A stretch of 64,000 nucleotides of DNA from Neocallimastix lanati (nom. inval.). Its lineage: Eukaryota; Neocallimastigomycota; Neocallimastigomycetes; Neocallimastigales; Neocallimastigaceae. Where the stretch lies: contig JACVTC010000177.1 of the NCBI GenBank assembly GCA_016946835.1, positions 219,501 to 283,500 of the forward strand, read 5' to 3'. Positions 26,686-38,800 of this stretch are shown in pieces (positions within the stretch are counted from its first letter, which is position 1; every line of letters starts with the position of its first letter). A program made the position numbers and the translations under genes. The notes under the pieces are model-generated. The model did not search any database. It was not told where the DNA came from and saw only the letters and a list, made by a program, of their open reading frames with translations.

Positions 26686-27458
26686 TGTAAAGATATTATT
26701 AATATCTTTAAATAATTTTAATTAAATTTAATCATAAATTTAAGTAAAAATTAAAATAAATTTATTTGAAATCACGTGTATAAAATTATTGAAAATATTT
26801 TTAACATAATTTCGATTTTTTCCCAATCATACTAATAAATTAAAAATTTCTCTTGTGAAACTAGTATTTGAAAATCATTTCTTTTTATGTAATTTAATTT
26901 AAATAATAAGAGTTAAGGTTTTTTCACAAGATAAATTAACAACATGAAACTATGCAATTAGTCATGTTGAAACTTACGGCATTTTATGCTAAATTTATAT
27001 TAAATAATTATGACAACTTTTATATTATTTTAAAATAGAAAATATATAATAAATTTACTAATAATATTTAAATAATAAATAAATAATAAATGAACTCAAT
27101 TAGAATTGATTATATTTATTTTAGTTATTAATTATAATTCTCTTTATTTAGTAATAGTTAATTATTTATTATTAGTTTAGGTTAGTATTGTTTTTAAATA
27201 AATAGCTAGATAATATAATTCAATAGGAATTATATATTATAAATGTAATAAGATAAAAATATAAATAGTTATCAAATTTCATGTATTTTAATCGATGTAA
27301 TTGTTATTAACGATTTCTTGTTAATAACACTTTAAAATAAATAAAGATTTTAATATTTAAAAAATTAATAAAACTTGTTCTTTAAAACTATTATTTTGTG
27401 TTTTAGTGTTATTATTGAAGTGTTGATTTATAATCTATTTTTTTACCAAAACTTTATA
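26686..27458 (+). repeat. LTR of the truncated chromovirus fragment
   Basis: It starts TGTAAAGATATTATTAATATC-like and ends near CTTTATA. The end is placed by alignment with the chromovirus LTR end and its following 11-mer. A TATA-like AAATATAAATAG lies about 40 nt before the 11-mer at 27297-27307, where transcription would start if the self-priming model is right. Confidence 0.75.
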
Positions 27459-27659
27459 ATAACAATTACCTTTTAAACAAACAAAAATACGTTATAAATC
27501 AATAAAAAATATTTAAAACACGTGACTCTTTTGTGGCTTATTTGTGGCTTGAATCAAGATATTTTTACCAGATATTTTTACCAAGGATTTTTAGAAGCTA
27601 CCCACTTTTGACACTACCGACTTTGGAATACTCACAATTTTAGATTATTGCTACCAGCT

Positions 27660-27877
27660 TTAGGATATCGCTACCAGTTTAAGGAAATATTCAACTCGAT
27701 TCAGGCTATTCTACCAGTTTAAGGAAATATTCTACTCGATTCAGGCTATTCTACCAGTTTAAGGAAATATTCTACTCGATTCAGGCTATTCTACCAGTTT
27801 AAGGAAATATTCTACTCGATTCAGGCTATTCTACCAGTTTAAGGAAATATTCTACTCGATTCAGGCTAATTCTACCA

Positions 27878-27880
<3 letters not shown>
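27660..27880 (+). repeat. Five 40-bp tandem repeats in the retroelement leader
   Basis: The unit contains CTACCAGTTTAAGG and CTCGATTCAGGC. Five copies are almost perfect, and looser TACCAG-containing copies precede them. A run of about 29 A follows. They lie between the priming site and gag. No open frame is conserved through them, so they look like structural or regulatory leader RNA. Confidence 0.85.
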
Positions 27881-27914
<34 letters not shown>

Positions 27915-28196
27915 TTACCAGACTCATACCATACCATTTATCATATTGGGACACTTGTGCAAGACTTTTGAATAAAATTACCAGATTACGTGAGAAATCC
28001 ATAATATTATTTGGAATTAAATTTTAACCAGTAAGATACTATATTATAATATTCAGTTTACTCGACGGCACCACTACAATTGGAGAGAGCCAGTTCGACT
28101 TTACATACAATATTATAATAGAAATATCTTTTTATTAGAACATCTATTTCAAATATCATTATTTAAAATATTCAAAAGTAAATAATAAGTTACAAA

Positions 28197-28929
28197 TTGA
28201 ACGAAGTTGAAGATTTAATTCAAAAATTCGAAAACCTTGATTTAGAAATGAACCAAGCAAATAATCAAGGCTTCTTAAGAAACACTCAGAAAACAGTAAA
28301 TGATCCACCACTGTTTTCTGGTATCAAGAGGGAATTCGACGGGTTCCTAACCAGAGCCGAAATTGCTATGGAATCCAACCCACATGGAATTAATAATGAC
28401 ATCGCAAAAGTCAAATTCATAATTTCTTATTTAATTGGAGAACCTTTAGACTGGGCTTCGTCTTTGAGACGCAACAATGACGAAATTTTGAATTCCTATG
28501 AAAATTTCATTAATGAACTTAGAGCTCGTTATGGTGAAGAAGAAGTTAATACTGTAATTGCTAATGGGAAACTTTGTTCAATCCGTCAACATAAGTTTGG
28601 CCACGTTAACGATTACATTAATGAATTCAATAAAGTTGCAAGAAACTCAGACTTCAACGAGTCTGCAAAAATATACATGTTTATCAAAGGATTACATTAT
28701 AAAATGAGAGAACATCTTGCCGTGGTCAATCCGAACCCAAACAATTTAAGAGCTTTGTTTACTGACGTTATTAGCATTGAGAGTTTAACCAAAAGACACA
28801 GTATTAATGAATTTTATTTTCATCAATACAATCACCGAAACAACGCTAGTTCCAGTACACAACTCACTAATAATGATCCCATGGAAGTTGACCTCTATCG
28901 AATCAAGAGAGGTCAAAGGAATACCAACT
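28197..28929 (+). pseudogene. gag: Gag, truncated, of the inserted chromovirus fragment
   Basis: About 244 residues align with the host chromovirus gag on the other strand: NDPPLFSG, DGFLTRAEIAMESNP, NFINELR, FNESAKIYMFIKGLH and PMEVDLYRIKRGQ are shared with small changes. The zinc knuckle is missing because the sequence stops at 28929 and fuses to antisense pol. The aligned first codon in both copies is TTG, with an in-frame stop upstream at 28179 here. The nearest conserved ATG is at 28248 (residue 18), which I favour as the start. Confidence 0.8.
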
Positions 28930-29640
28930 ATTTCCTAATGAAACCTTTTTCTAAATTTTCTTTGATATACTTCTTCAATTCGTCTCTTTCTACTTCTGTT
29001 AAAGGATAAATAGGACCATAAAATAAATTTGAATTATCCTTTAATTTTATTTCACAATCATACTCACGATGTGGAGGGAGTATGTCGCAATTTCTTTCAT
29101 TGAATACTTCTGTATAATTTTTATAAATAGGAGGTATTCCTATAATTTTTTGATTTAATTTATTTTCGAAATTACTAATTTTTAAACAATTACAGATACA
29201 ACACAAATTTTTTACAGAACACTTTTTAGAAATATACTTTTTACTTTCATCTTTATTTAAATTATCATTATGATTACAATTTTTTGTTACATTATTACAT
29301 AAAACATCAATTTTACAAATTTTATTTAATTCATCTAAATTAATATTATTACTATCACTAAATTCATAATTTTCATCATCATTATCAAACATAAAACTAT
29401 CATTTACATCACTATCATAATTAATTATACAAAAATTTTTTAAACCATTAAGTTCTTCATTTTCACTACAAGTTTTAATACGAGTACGACGACCTCTAAT
29501 CGTAATTTCTTCATCAGAATTCATATCGGAGTCAGATTCAAAGGAATACTTACGCTTAGGATTAATTTTTTCCTTTGTTAAGGAAAGTTCTTCATATGGT
29601 TCCTTTCCTTTAGAAGAAATTTTGTTTAACTTCTTTTTTT
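28930..29640 (-). pseudogene. pol: Chromovirus pol, 5' part upstream of RT
   Basis: A minus-strand frame containing KINPKRKYSFESDSD, an Asn/Asp-rich linker, and then the conserved RT entry IIGIPPIYKNYTEVF ... LPPHREYDCEIKL ... [17 protein letters not shown]. It ends in the 60-bp duplication and continues at 26685 downwards. It is in a different frame from the protease: a 10-A run near 29636-29646 marks a -1 shift. Confidence 0.82.
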
Positions 29641-30393
29641 TTTATTTTTTCTATTTCTTTTTCCTACATTACAGTGTCGAGCACAGTATCCTGAACTGAA
29701 AGAGATTTTCTTTGAATCATGGTAGTTAATAGGGCAATGTTTTTCAATCCATGGGAGTCCTAAAATGATATCTACATCAGGGATACGAAGAGAGTGTAAT
29801 TGAATTATTTCATAATGATTCTTAAAACGAAGAATACATTTCTCGGTGATTTTCTTCACAGTAGATAAACCATAACCCAAACCAGCAACTTTAAAGGAGT
29901 TATCAATATTCATAAGTTTAATGTTGTTCACTCTAGCAAATTCTGGATGTATACAGTTAATATCAGAGCCGGAATCAATGAGAACCTTTGCTTTAACCTC
30001 ATCGGATTCATTTGTTTTAATATAAAAATCAAGTATGTTAGTCTTTCCTTTAAAATTTATATTCTCATTTTCAACAATATCCAAAACTTTGTAGATATTA
30101 TCATACTTTTCAACTTTCTTAATTCTCCTAACAGAAGAAGAGGTTGATATAGAAGTGGCAGAAGAAGAGGGATCTTCATTTGGAACTTTATTAATCATTT
30201 TGAAGTTTTTTGGTTTTATTCTATTTGGACAATTAAATTGCATGTGTCCAGCTTCACCACATTTAAAACATAGTCTCTTCTTTCTTCTTTCTTCTTTCTT
30301 CAATATTTGATTTGTTTTCAATGTAGTTCTTGTTGTGTAATGGGAAATATCTTGTGACTTTTTGACCTTTTTTAATGCGATAAAGATCCACAT
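29626..30393 (-). pseudogene. Chromovirus zinc knuckle and protease frame
   Basis: It contains the Gag zinc knuckle CFKCGEAGHMQFNC and a retroviral-type aspartic protease with VLIDSGSDINCI and, near the end, ILGLPWIEKH. It overlaps the gag frame but is displaced by one nucleotide. The overlap is a tandem of GAAGAAA units at about 30277-30302, so a single 7-bp unit gain or loss explains the shift. A recoding site cannot be excluded. Confidence 0.8.
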
Positions 30394-31048
30394 CCATTGG
30401 ATCGTCTTGATTATAATTTCTACGGTCTTGATGAATTAAGTAATATTCTTGGATGTCGTTTCTCTTGGTAAGGCTTTCTATATTCACAGATTCCCTAAAT
30501 AGCTGCTCTAAGTTGTTGGGATTTGGATTTACGAGAGCTAAACGTTCTCTCATCTTGGGATGGAGTCCTTTAATATACATAAAGATTTTTGCGGACTCAT
30601 TAAAGTTCGAGTATTGGCTTATCTTCTGGAATGCAGTGATGTATTCCATAACGTGGCCATACTTGAACTGACGAATATTGTTAAGTTTCCCATTAGTGAC
30701 AGCAGCATCAACGTTAGGGTCCCCAAAGTTTCTTCTTAGTTCATTAATGAAGTTCTCATAGTTTCTAAGAACTTCGTTATTATTCCTCCGTAAGCAAGAA
30801 GCCCAGTTAAGTGCTCTTCCAGTAAAATATGAGATAACGAACATGACCTTCCTTCTATCATCGGGGAACCTTCGTGGATTTGCCTCGATAGCTAACTCTA
30901 TCCTTGTCAAAAATCCATCGAGGTCTTTCGTAGCTCCCGAGAATAAGGGAGGGTCGTTGATGATCTTCAGTTGAGGAGCTGGATTAAGTTGTTGTTCCAT
31001 TTGATCCTCAAGATTTAAATTTTGAAATATAAGATCCAATTCTTCCAA
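30263..31048 (-). CDS. gag: Chromovirus Gag (N-terminal and capsid part)
   Basis: The capsid-like region has NDPPLFSGATKDLDGFLTR, NFINELRRNFGD, YITAFQKISQYSNFNES and IKGLHPKMRERLALVNPNP, followed by PMDVDLYRIKKGQ. The frame runs out in the GAAGAAA repeat just before the zinc knuckle, which lies in the next frame. Codon 1 of the open part is TTG; the first ATG is at 30998-31000. It lies 22 bp from an LTR-like piece of another family, which may have removed the original start. Confidence 0.75.
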   Translation of the reverse strand: MEELDLIFQNLNLEDQMEQQLNPAPQLKIINDPPLFSGATKDLDGFLTRIELAIEANPRRFPDDRRKVMFVISYFTGRALNWASCLRRNNNEVLRNYENFINELRRNFGDPNVDAAVTNGKLNNIRQFKYGHVMEYITAFQKISQYSNFNESAKIFMYIKGLHPKMRERLALVNPNPNNLEQLFRESVNIESLTKRNDIQEYYLIHQDRRNYNQDDPMDVDLYRIKKGQKVTRYFPLHNKNYIENKSNIEERRKKKEETMF

Positions 31049-31070
31049 CTTGATTAATTTATTTGTATAC

Positions 31071-31456
31071 TGTAACGGTTTACACCCAATAGGTCTACAC
31101 TAATAAGTAATTCGTTTTCTTAAAAAAATTTGTTTTATTAATATTTTTTATTAAAATATAAAATTTATTATTATTTTTTTATTATTAATTAGTTATTGTA
31201 ATATTTCGAATTACTTTTAACTAGTTAATAAAAGCACAAAGAAAAATTATTTTTTTGTTGAGAAATTCACGCTTATTTATACTTTTTCGGAAAAACAGTT
31301 TCGGAAAAAGTTAAGATTAACGAAAGTTCGAAAAATTAAGTTTTCTTTCTAGAAAATGAATCTTATAGAAAAATGATAAAATAATTATTAAAATAGAACT
31401 TTCTAGTTTCATTTAGTTATATAATATTAACCAAAGAAACTCTAGAACTTTCTACA
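31071..31456 (+). repeat. LTR-like sequence of the family at the right window edge
   Basis: It begins TGTAACGG and ends TTCTACA. It is clearly related to 62829-63293, sharing AATAGGT-TACACTA, AATTCGTTTT, TTCGAATTACTT, AATAAAAGCAC and GGAAAAACAGTTT blocks in order. No target duplication was recognised, so the ends are approximate. It sits in the chromovirus leader, 22 bp from gag. Confidence 0.55.
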
Positions 31457-33701
31457 ATAATTTAATTAATTAACTAAAAATAATTTAGATTGGGAAAGGG
31501 TGTAAGTCGAGCCTAAGAAGTTCGGCTTCATTGTCATGGTGTATTACCACCAGACTACAACAACAATTTTACTAGCTTTGATACGGTATTTACCCAAATA
31601 CCTTAAATTATAATAATTTTAATATTTCTCCATATAAATATGTTTTAAATCTATTTTATTAATTAATTATTATCTTTATTAACTTTATCAATATTTCCTT
31701 TATTATTATATAAATATATATATTATTAATTATTAATATTTTGCTATAAAATAAATATTTTATTATATTCTTATTATATTTTTATTATACATTTGATAAA
31801 TTTTATTTTATATTATAAATTTTTTATTATTTTTATTATTAATATTCATATCTAAAATTTTATTATTATTTTATTGTTACACAAAATTATTTTTAACTAA
31901 TCAATGTATTACCAAAATTTATAAAATATTTTGTAATAATATTATTTTAAATCTCTCTCTTTTCTTTTTTTTATGTATGAAGGAATAAATAAATAAATGA
32001 ACAAATAAATAAATGGATGAATAATATATAGTTAAATAAATTTTTAAATAAATAAATTAATAAATAATCAATAAATAAATAAATAAATATTGTATAAGTT
32101 TTTCGTAATTTTTATACGTCCACTATCTATTTACCAATATATTATTATACATCCATCAATTTCAAAAGTCCTGTACCAGCTTTGTGTAAGAATATAGATT
32201 TATTTCTTATAAAATAATCTATCTTCTTATTTAATTAATTTATATTTCATTTATATTTCAATATTTATTAACATGTAAAAAATATATTAATTTATCCAAA
32301 TTAATATATTGAAAAATAATGTAAACAAAATTGTTGTAATGTATTAATTACTTAAAAATATTATTTATATTTTATTATTTCAATTAGTTGATAATTTATA
32401 AGATTTTAGCAATCGGTTAATTAATTTTTTCCCCAATATTATTATGATTGGGTTTTTATTAATTAATACGATGATTAATATATTAGAATATTAATCGAAG
32501 TTATTCAGGTTTTTCTACTAATCTTTTCCTGAATATCAATTTGTTAAGATTAGATACCTTTATTTGATTTGTTAACTTTATCTTATCTATTTTATTTATT
32601 TAATAATTACATCTATTTAATAATTTCATCTATTAAAATAATTATAAATAAAAAAGTATAAAAGAACTCAAATTTCTTTGATTAAAGAAATTAGAGTTAT
32701 TATTATATAATGCTATATAATAAATTAAAAGAAAATAAAGTCTTTTTGTTTATTTCAATATTTAGTGTTTATAATAAACTCTATATAAAGTTAAGTATAA
32801 ATTTTTATATCTTAAAATATTAATAATCTAGTTATAGTTAGTATATTATAAATAGATTATTACACTTTGATAAGAATGTACTAAATAATGCATTCTTAAT
32901 TAAATCTACGATTTATTTCTAATACATTATGTATACATTATTATTTTTGTACTTTAATAAATTTTTAAATCCAAAGATCAAAAATTAAATCAAAAATTAT
33001 ATTAAACTTTATATTTTTATATTAAATCTTATATTAATAGTAATATTTTTATATATTTAAAACTTATATTAGCAATATTAATAATAAATCTTATTTTTTT
33101 TATTTTTTATATTAATAATGAAAATTTGTATTAATAATATTTTTATATATTGATAATTAAAAATTTATATATTATATTTTAACTTTTATTATAAAATTTT
33201 ATATCGAAATGTTTTATTTTATATTGAAAAATATTTTATTTTATTAAAAACCTTTATATTAGAATAGTATTTTTATTTTTATTTGAATATTTTAACAGAT
33301 TGTAATAAAAAATATAGCCAATTAAATAAATTCTTATTAGTAATATTTTAGATAGATTATAAAAAAAAAAAAAAAAAAAAAAATGTTTTATTAATATTAT
33401 AAATGTATTTTATTTATATTGTTATAATTAAATTTTATATAATTGATTATAAAACTCAATTTAAATTTAATAGTTTTTATAAAAAAAAAAAATAAATAAA
33501 ATGTAATTTAGTGGCAAGAACAACTTTTATGCCTTGAAAAAAAGTATAAATAGTTGTAAATTTTGCTACTAATTTTTAAATATCATCAAAAAAATAATAA
33601 ATTTAATAAAATAAATTTATAAATAAAAATAATAAATAAATAAATAAAATTTGTGTTTCTTTACTTTATTTTTATTTAATTCTCTAAAACCTTAACATTT
33701 A
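31457..33701. other. Non-coding, very AT-rich leader region of the chromovirus
   Basis: No coding potential seen. A patch near 31875-32000 (TTGTTACAC ... AATCTCTCTCTTTTC) resembles part of the gypsy-3 LTR, so an old LTR relic may lie here. 33698-33701 (TTTA) is the left target duplication of gypsy-2. Confidence 0.5.
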
Positions 33702-34295
33702 TGATACAATACAGCTAGAAATACGCAAGAAAATTAACAAAAGAGAAAATCTTATAATAATATAGTGAAAAATAATTATAATATATAATATACTAAATCA
33801 TTATATAAATAGATTAAAATTAATTAGACAGCCAATAATATTCAAGATAAAATTAATTAATAAATTTAAAAGAAAAATGAAATAAAAGTTAAAGAGAGAG
33901 TTTTCTTGTTGTTTTAAAAATTCTAATTGAGTAAAATAATAGTTTTAGAGAACTTATAGTTTAGTTTAAATAATTAAGTAATTACTTATAGTTAAAGGAT
34001 AAGAGTTGAATCCTACAATTATAAGTAAAATTATTATTAAGATATTAATATAAATTGAATTATTAGAGATAGATAAAAATCATTATATTCAGAGGAATAT
34101 AAATATAATTGTAATAATTTATGTAAAATAAATAAATAAATAAAAACAAGATTTAAAAAGAAATAAATAAATTTTATTATTTGTGTAAATTATTATTTAT
34201 TATCTTTGAGTTGGAATATATTATTTTACAAATTCCCTATTTGCTCGACCTCGTTATAAATAGAAATCTGATACTTTATTACTTATATTGTATCA
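33702..34295 (+). repeat. Gypsy-2 5' LTR
   Basis: 594 bp, TGATACAA...TTGTATCA; matches 41338-41931. Confidence 0.95.
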
Positions 34296-34303
34296 TAAAT
34301 TTT

Positions 34304-34320
34304 TGGTGGAGAATCCGGGC
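34304..34320 (+). promoter_or_regulatory. Gypsy-2 primer-binding site
   Basis: TGGTGGAGAATCCGGGC starts 8 nt inside the LTR. The initial TGG matches a tRNA CCA end. I could not assign the tRNA; its predicted 3' sequence would end GGATTCTCCACCA. Confidence 0.7.
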
Positions 34321-34638
34321 GAGCAAAATAAAATAATATGAAAACAATGAAAAGAAAATAATAATAATTAAATAATAGTTTGAATAGTATTGATTTAATT
34401 TCTTTCTAATAAAACAAACCTTTCAAAAAAAAAATTTAGATTTTTTTTATTTTATTTTATCTTATTTTATTTTTCATTATTTTCTTTTTTTAAAATTTTT
34501 TTTTTCAAATAAAATACTTTATTAATCATATTATATAATATATCAATAATATAAAAATTTAATTACAAATATTCTACCTATTCTTAATTCTACATTTAAC
34601 AATTTACATTAATATTAATTATAAAAAAAAAAAAAAAA

Positions 34639-35790
34639 ATGATTGATGCCGAAAAGTTACAAAGGGTTCTACCTCGATTGAACGATTATGACAAAGACGT
34701 TGATACTTGGATTAGCGACTTAGCTAAAACCCTAGAATTATATGACATCGTCGAACCAAGAAAGATCTTCATTTGGGTATTAGAAGCCACAGATGAAGAT
34801 GTACATGGAGATTTGAATTCTCTTAAAGTGAAAAAGGGAAATGAAGTGAAATATCCTTCCCTCAAGCAAATTCAATCGTGCATCGAAGAATACTTAAACA
34901 TCACTGAAAATGATAAATGTTCTATTCTAAAGGATTTAAAAATTAGTAACAATGAAAAAATAAAAAAATTTAATTATAGACATAAAAGATTATATCACAG
35001 GCTAAGCAGAGACCGTCAACAATTTGTCTCCGTAAAAGACTACATAAATGCAATAAAAACTCGAATGTATCCTTGCTCAAGAGTATTGGAGGCTGAATGT
35101 GAAACATTAAGCGAAGCTTACAAGGTAGCTGAGGTTGCAGAAGAAACAGAGAGAGAGATGAATACAGTTTCATTCAATGAAAATAATTATCATAGTAATA
35201 ATTTGATGATAGCTCAGAATAACAGAGGTTTATCGATTATGAATCACCCATTCTATCAAGGATTTTTAGTAGGACAATCCCGTCGTCGTGGCATCCAGAG
35301 ATATTTTAATCCTAATTATAATAATTATAACACTTATGGATATAAAGATAATAATAATAATAGTCAATATTATAATAATAATAACTATAATAATTACTAT
35401 AATAATAAAAACCTCAATGGAAATACTTATAATAATGTAAATGGAATTAATAATAATACTAATTCAAAATATAACAGTCAAAATTTTAATAACTATAGAA
35501 ACTATATGGAAAATAATAATCAATCTTACGGTAATAACAAACGAAATATTGCGGCCTTTACCCCTGGAAATAATCTCATGTCGATCACTAACTTAAATGG
35601 TGATAACAAAAATAATAATCAAATTAAGGAGGTTAATACTTCCAATTTTGGTAATAATTTAAATAAACGACTTATCTGTTTCCGTTGCTCACAACCGGGA
35701 CACAAATTTACGGATTGCCCCTATTCCTTTAAACAACTTGCAGAAATGGAAGAAAAAGCATCAAGTAGTACTAGCCATTTAAACCAATAA
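34639..35790 (+). CDS. gag: Gypsy-2 Gag
   Basis: 383 codons starting MIDAEKLQRVLPRLNDYD. A capsid-like N-terminal half is followed by a Tyr/Asn-rich linker and a C-terminal zinc knuckle CFRCSQPGHKFTDC. The start follows a poly-A stretch, and the related element at the right edge of the window starts the same way (MFDAAKLQR), which supports this ATG. The stop TAA lies 4 nt past a canonical slippery heptamer, so a fraction of ribosomes probably continue into pol. Gag would form virus-like particles around the RNA. Confidence 0.92.
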   Translation: MIDAEKLQRVLPRLNDYDKDVDTWISDLAKTLELYDIVEPRKIFIWVLEATDEDVHGDLNSLKVKKGNEVKYPSLKQIQSCIEEYLNITENDKCSILKDLKISNNEKIKKFNYRHKRLYHRLSRDRQQFVSVKDYINAIKTRMYPCSRVLEAECETLSEAYKVAEVAEETEREMNTVSFNENNYHSNNLMIAQNNRGLSIMNHPFYQGFLVGQSRRRGIQRYFNPNYNNYNTYGYKDNNNNSQYYNNNNYNNYYNNKNLNGNTYNNVNGINNNTNSKYNSQNFNNYRNYMENNNQSYGNNKRNIAAFTPGNNLMSITNLNGDNKNNNQIKEVNTSNFGNNLNKRLICFRCSQPGHKFTDCPYSFKQLAEMEEKASSSTSHLNQ

Positions 35791-35812
35791 TTGGGAGAAG
35801 GATGACTCCCAG
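35778..35812 (+). promoter_or_regulatory. Predicted -1 ribosomal frameshift signal (TTTAAAC plus hairpin)
   Basis: TTTAAAC at 35778-35784 is in the X XXY YYZ register of gag (T TTA AAC). After a 6-7 nt spacer, a stem of 6 Watson-Crick pairs plus one wobble (TGGGAG 35792-35797 with CTCCCA 35806-35811) has an 8-nt loop. The -1 frame is open immediately into pol, whereas gag stops at 35788-35790. Spacing and register match known -1 sites. Confidence 0.8.
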
Positions 35813-38800
35813 TAAACAAACCAACCAAGTAGAAAATAACCCAAAGACACTTCCAATAATTAACAACTCACCTGAAGTCATTGCTACCGCCATCAAGAAT
35901 ACCAAAACAAAAAGTAAGAATCTTACACCATCTAGAAGGGAAATATTAAAGAACAATCCAATTCCTATACAAACAACAGCAATGAATCATAATAATCATT
36001 TAGTGAGTTCAAATAATAAAAATAAACAATTAACTAATACTAATAAACATAACAATAAATTAAATAAATTAAAAAGTAATACTATATCAGACAAGGGCGA
36101 AGAAGATGTCTTAATGTCTGAAAAAAGCAATCAAGATTTTAATAAAAATACTAATGAGAGTAATAATACTTCAATATATAATGAGAATGATAACAATGAA
36201 ATTCAAGAAGGTAATAACCAAATTGAGAATAATGATGACTTACCTATTAATGAGACAGAAAAATTAAACTACCTAGATCCTTCCTTTATTAACGAAAAGA
36301 ATATTAGGAGTGTGAAGAAATCTAATAAATTAAAAAGAGCACAAGAAATTTTAGATAGTCCCACACAAGGTGATAATAAAATGAATAATAAAGAAGAAAA
36401 TAAAGAAAGGCACATAAAATTAGTAGAAGAATTTGACGAATATCTGATAGAAGATTTAGTTAAAGAAATAGCTTCTACTGAAATTAATACTAAATTAGTA
36501 CAATTACTTGATTTATTTCCGAAGTTTAGGGCAGCCTTTTCGAAAGCTTTAAAGTTAAATCCTAGAAATTCTACAAGCACTCTATTATCAATATTTAGTA
36601 AATTTAAAATTAGTAAAACAAAAGGAAAAGTAGAAGGTGCCGATACTGAAATATTTTTGGACACTTGTGCGAGTCTTAATATAATTACTCGCTCAGCTTT
36701 ACAAAAATTAAAAATTAACAAACCTACCTTAGAAACTATCAATGAAACTATAGTACAAGCCTGTTCCGAAACATCCGTACAATCCGAATCCGAAATTATA
36801 GAATTAGAAATAACAATTGGGAACAAATCATTCAAAGATTATTTCAGAATAATAGAAAAGGATAATTTATTTGACATATTAATTGGAGTTGATTCTTTAA
36901 AAAAGAATAGATTTATTTTAGATTTTGTTAATGATACTCTGTACTATGTTGATAACAATAATAATTACCATAAACTCTCAGATCTACAATATGACACTCG
37001 TTCCATGAATCAAGATGATAATGTTAATACAGAAGATTTAGATCCTCAGCCCTTATTGTGCACCTTAGTGGTAAATAACACAGACTTTAATAAACAAGAA
37101 GATCCTAAACCAAATAAAAATGAAATAATTGATAAAATTGTTAATTCATTACCATCTAATGTTCAAAAAGAAGTTAAAGAAATGTTTCAAAAATTTATTA
37201 ATATATTAGCTTTAAAAACCGACGAATTGGGAAAATCAAAGTTATTCCCACATAAAATAAATTTATTACCTGGGTCAAGACCCATAAAACAAAGAGCCTA
37301 TCGATTAACCAAAAATCAAACCATAGCTTTAAAGAAAATATTGAAGAAACTAATTAGAGACTGGCTTATCGAACCATCCTCTTCCCAATGGTCTTCACCT
37401 ATTGTTTTAGTCCCCAAAAAAGAATAAAGATTGGAGGTTATGTGTAGATTATCGGAAATTAAATGATTTAACTATAAAAGATTCGTATGCTTTACCTCTT
37501 ATTGACGATATTCTATCATTAGCTGGTGATAACATAAAAATTCTATCCACTATTGATTTGTACTCTGGATATCACCAGATTCCCATGGATACAGCCGATA
37601 AGGATAAAACCGCTTTTACAACTATGTTTGGCAACTACAACTTCCGTGTAATGCCCTTTGGACTTTGCAATGCCCCCGCCACTTTTCAAAGAGAGATGAA
37701 TCGTATCTTCTTTGATTTAATAGGAGACTGCATGTTCGTGTATATTGATGATCTAATTATATTTTTAAAGTCTTTAGATGAACATATTTGTCACTTACAT
37801 AAGGTATTTACAATTTTACAAGAAAATGAATTAAAAATAAATTTAGAAAAATGTTCTTTATTTAAAACTGAAGTCAAAATCTTAGGGCATTTGCTTTCGA
37901 CAAAAGGATTATCTCCTTTAAATGACAAGGTAAAGGTTATATCACAATGGCTACCTCCGAAGAATTTGAAACAGGTAAGGTCGTTTTTAGGAGCAGTTTC
38001 GTATTATAGAAAATTTATTAAAAATTTCGTCATGATTGCAAAGCCTTTATATCAACTATTGAAGAAAGACGCACCTTTTTGTTGGACTGATGATTGTACT
38101 AATTCATTTCATTTATTAAAGAATAAGCTAATTGAAGCACCTATTTTAACAGCTCCTAATTATTCAAAACCGTTTATTATTAGAACTGACGCTTCTCGTG
38201 ATGGTCTAGGAGGTGTATTGTTACAAAAGAACCAAGATGGTATAGAAGTCCCAATTTACTTTGAAAGTCGTACCTTATCCAACTCAGAACTTAACTATAG
38301 CATAACAGACCTTGAAGGAAAAGCAGTTTATCACTGTGTTCAAAAGTTTAAACCATATATTTCTGGAAGCCCGTTTAATACAATGGTTTATACTGATCAT
38401 AAACCACTTGTATATATATTTGCTAAGAGAGAACCAACCAACAGCCGTCACTTGAAATGGATTACTGAACTCAGTATTTTAAATGTTCAAGTAGCATATG
38501 AAGAAGGCAAAAATAATTTTGTTGCTGATGCACTATCAAGAATGGTAACAGTTAATAATGATGATAATAATAATATTAATAATAATGATTTAATTATAAA
38601 TAATATTTCTTCTTACAAACCTGTTTCGGATCAACCTGTAGAAACTATTAATATAATTACTACTAATAATAATTTACCTTCTAATGTTGTTGCGGATTCG
38701 GACTCTGATACTATTAACACATATATGAGAGAATTTATTAAAAAGAAAATTATTAATATAAATGGTATTGAGTATTATAAACAAGGTGGTAAGCTCAGAA

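Larger units (their letters stand above)
26686..28929 (+). mobile_element. Truncated chromovirus copy (LTR - leader - partial gag), opposite orientation
   Basis: It begins exactly at an LTR 5' end (TGTAAAGAT), contains a 773-bp LTR (to about 27458), a putative self-priming site (27459-27469), a leader with five 40-bp repeats and a poly-A run, and gag. It stops abruptly within gag at 28929. It is a diverged relative of the host chromovirus, not a copy of it. Pol and the 3' LTR are absent. Confidence 0.82.
26626..28989. repeat. 60-bp direct repeat flanking an inserted retroelement fragment
   Basis: 26626-26685 is identical to 28930-28989. The sequence is chromovirus pol, coding for [17 protein letters not shown] on the minus strand. 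It flanks the foreign segment 26686-28929 on both sides, so removing one copy plus the segment restores a continuous pol frame. It behaves as a target-site duplication but is about ten times longer than the 4-5 bp of normal integrase events. Confidence 0.9.

Noticed and set aside
27660-27880. CRISPR-like array of regular repeats
   Set aside because: The units are contiguous 40-mers without spacers, in a retroelement leader of a eukaryote.
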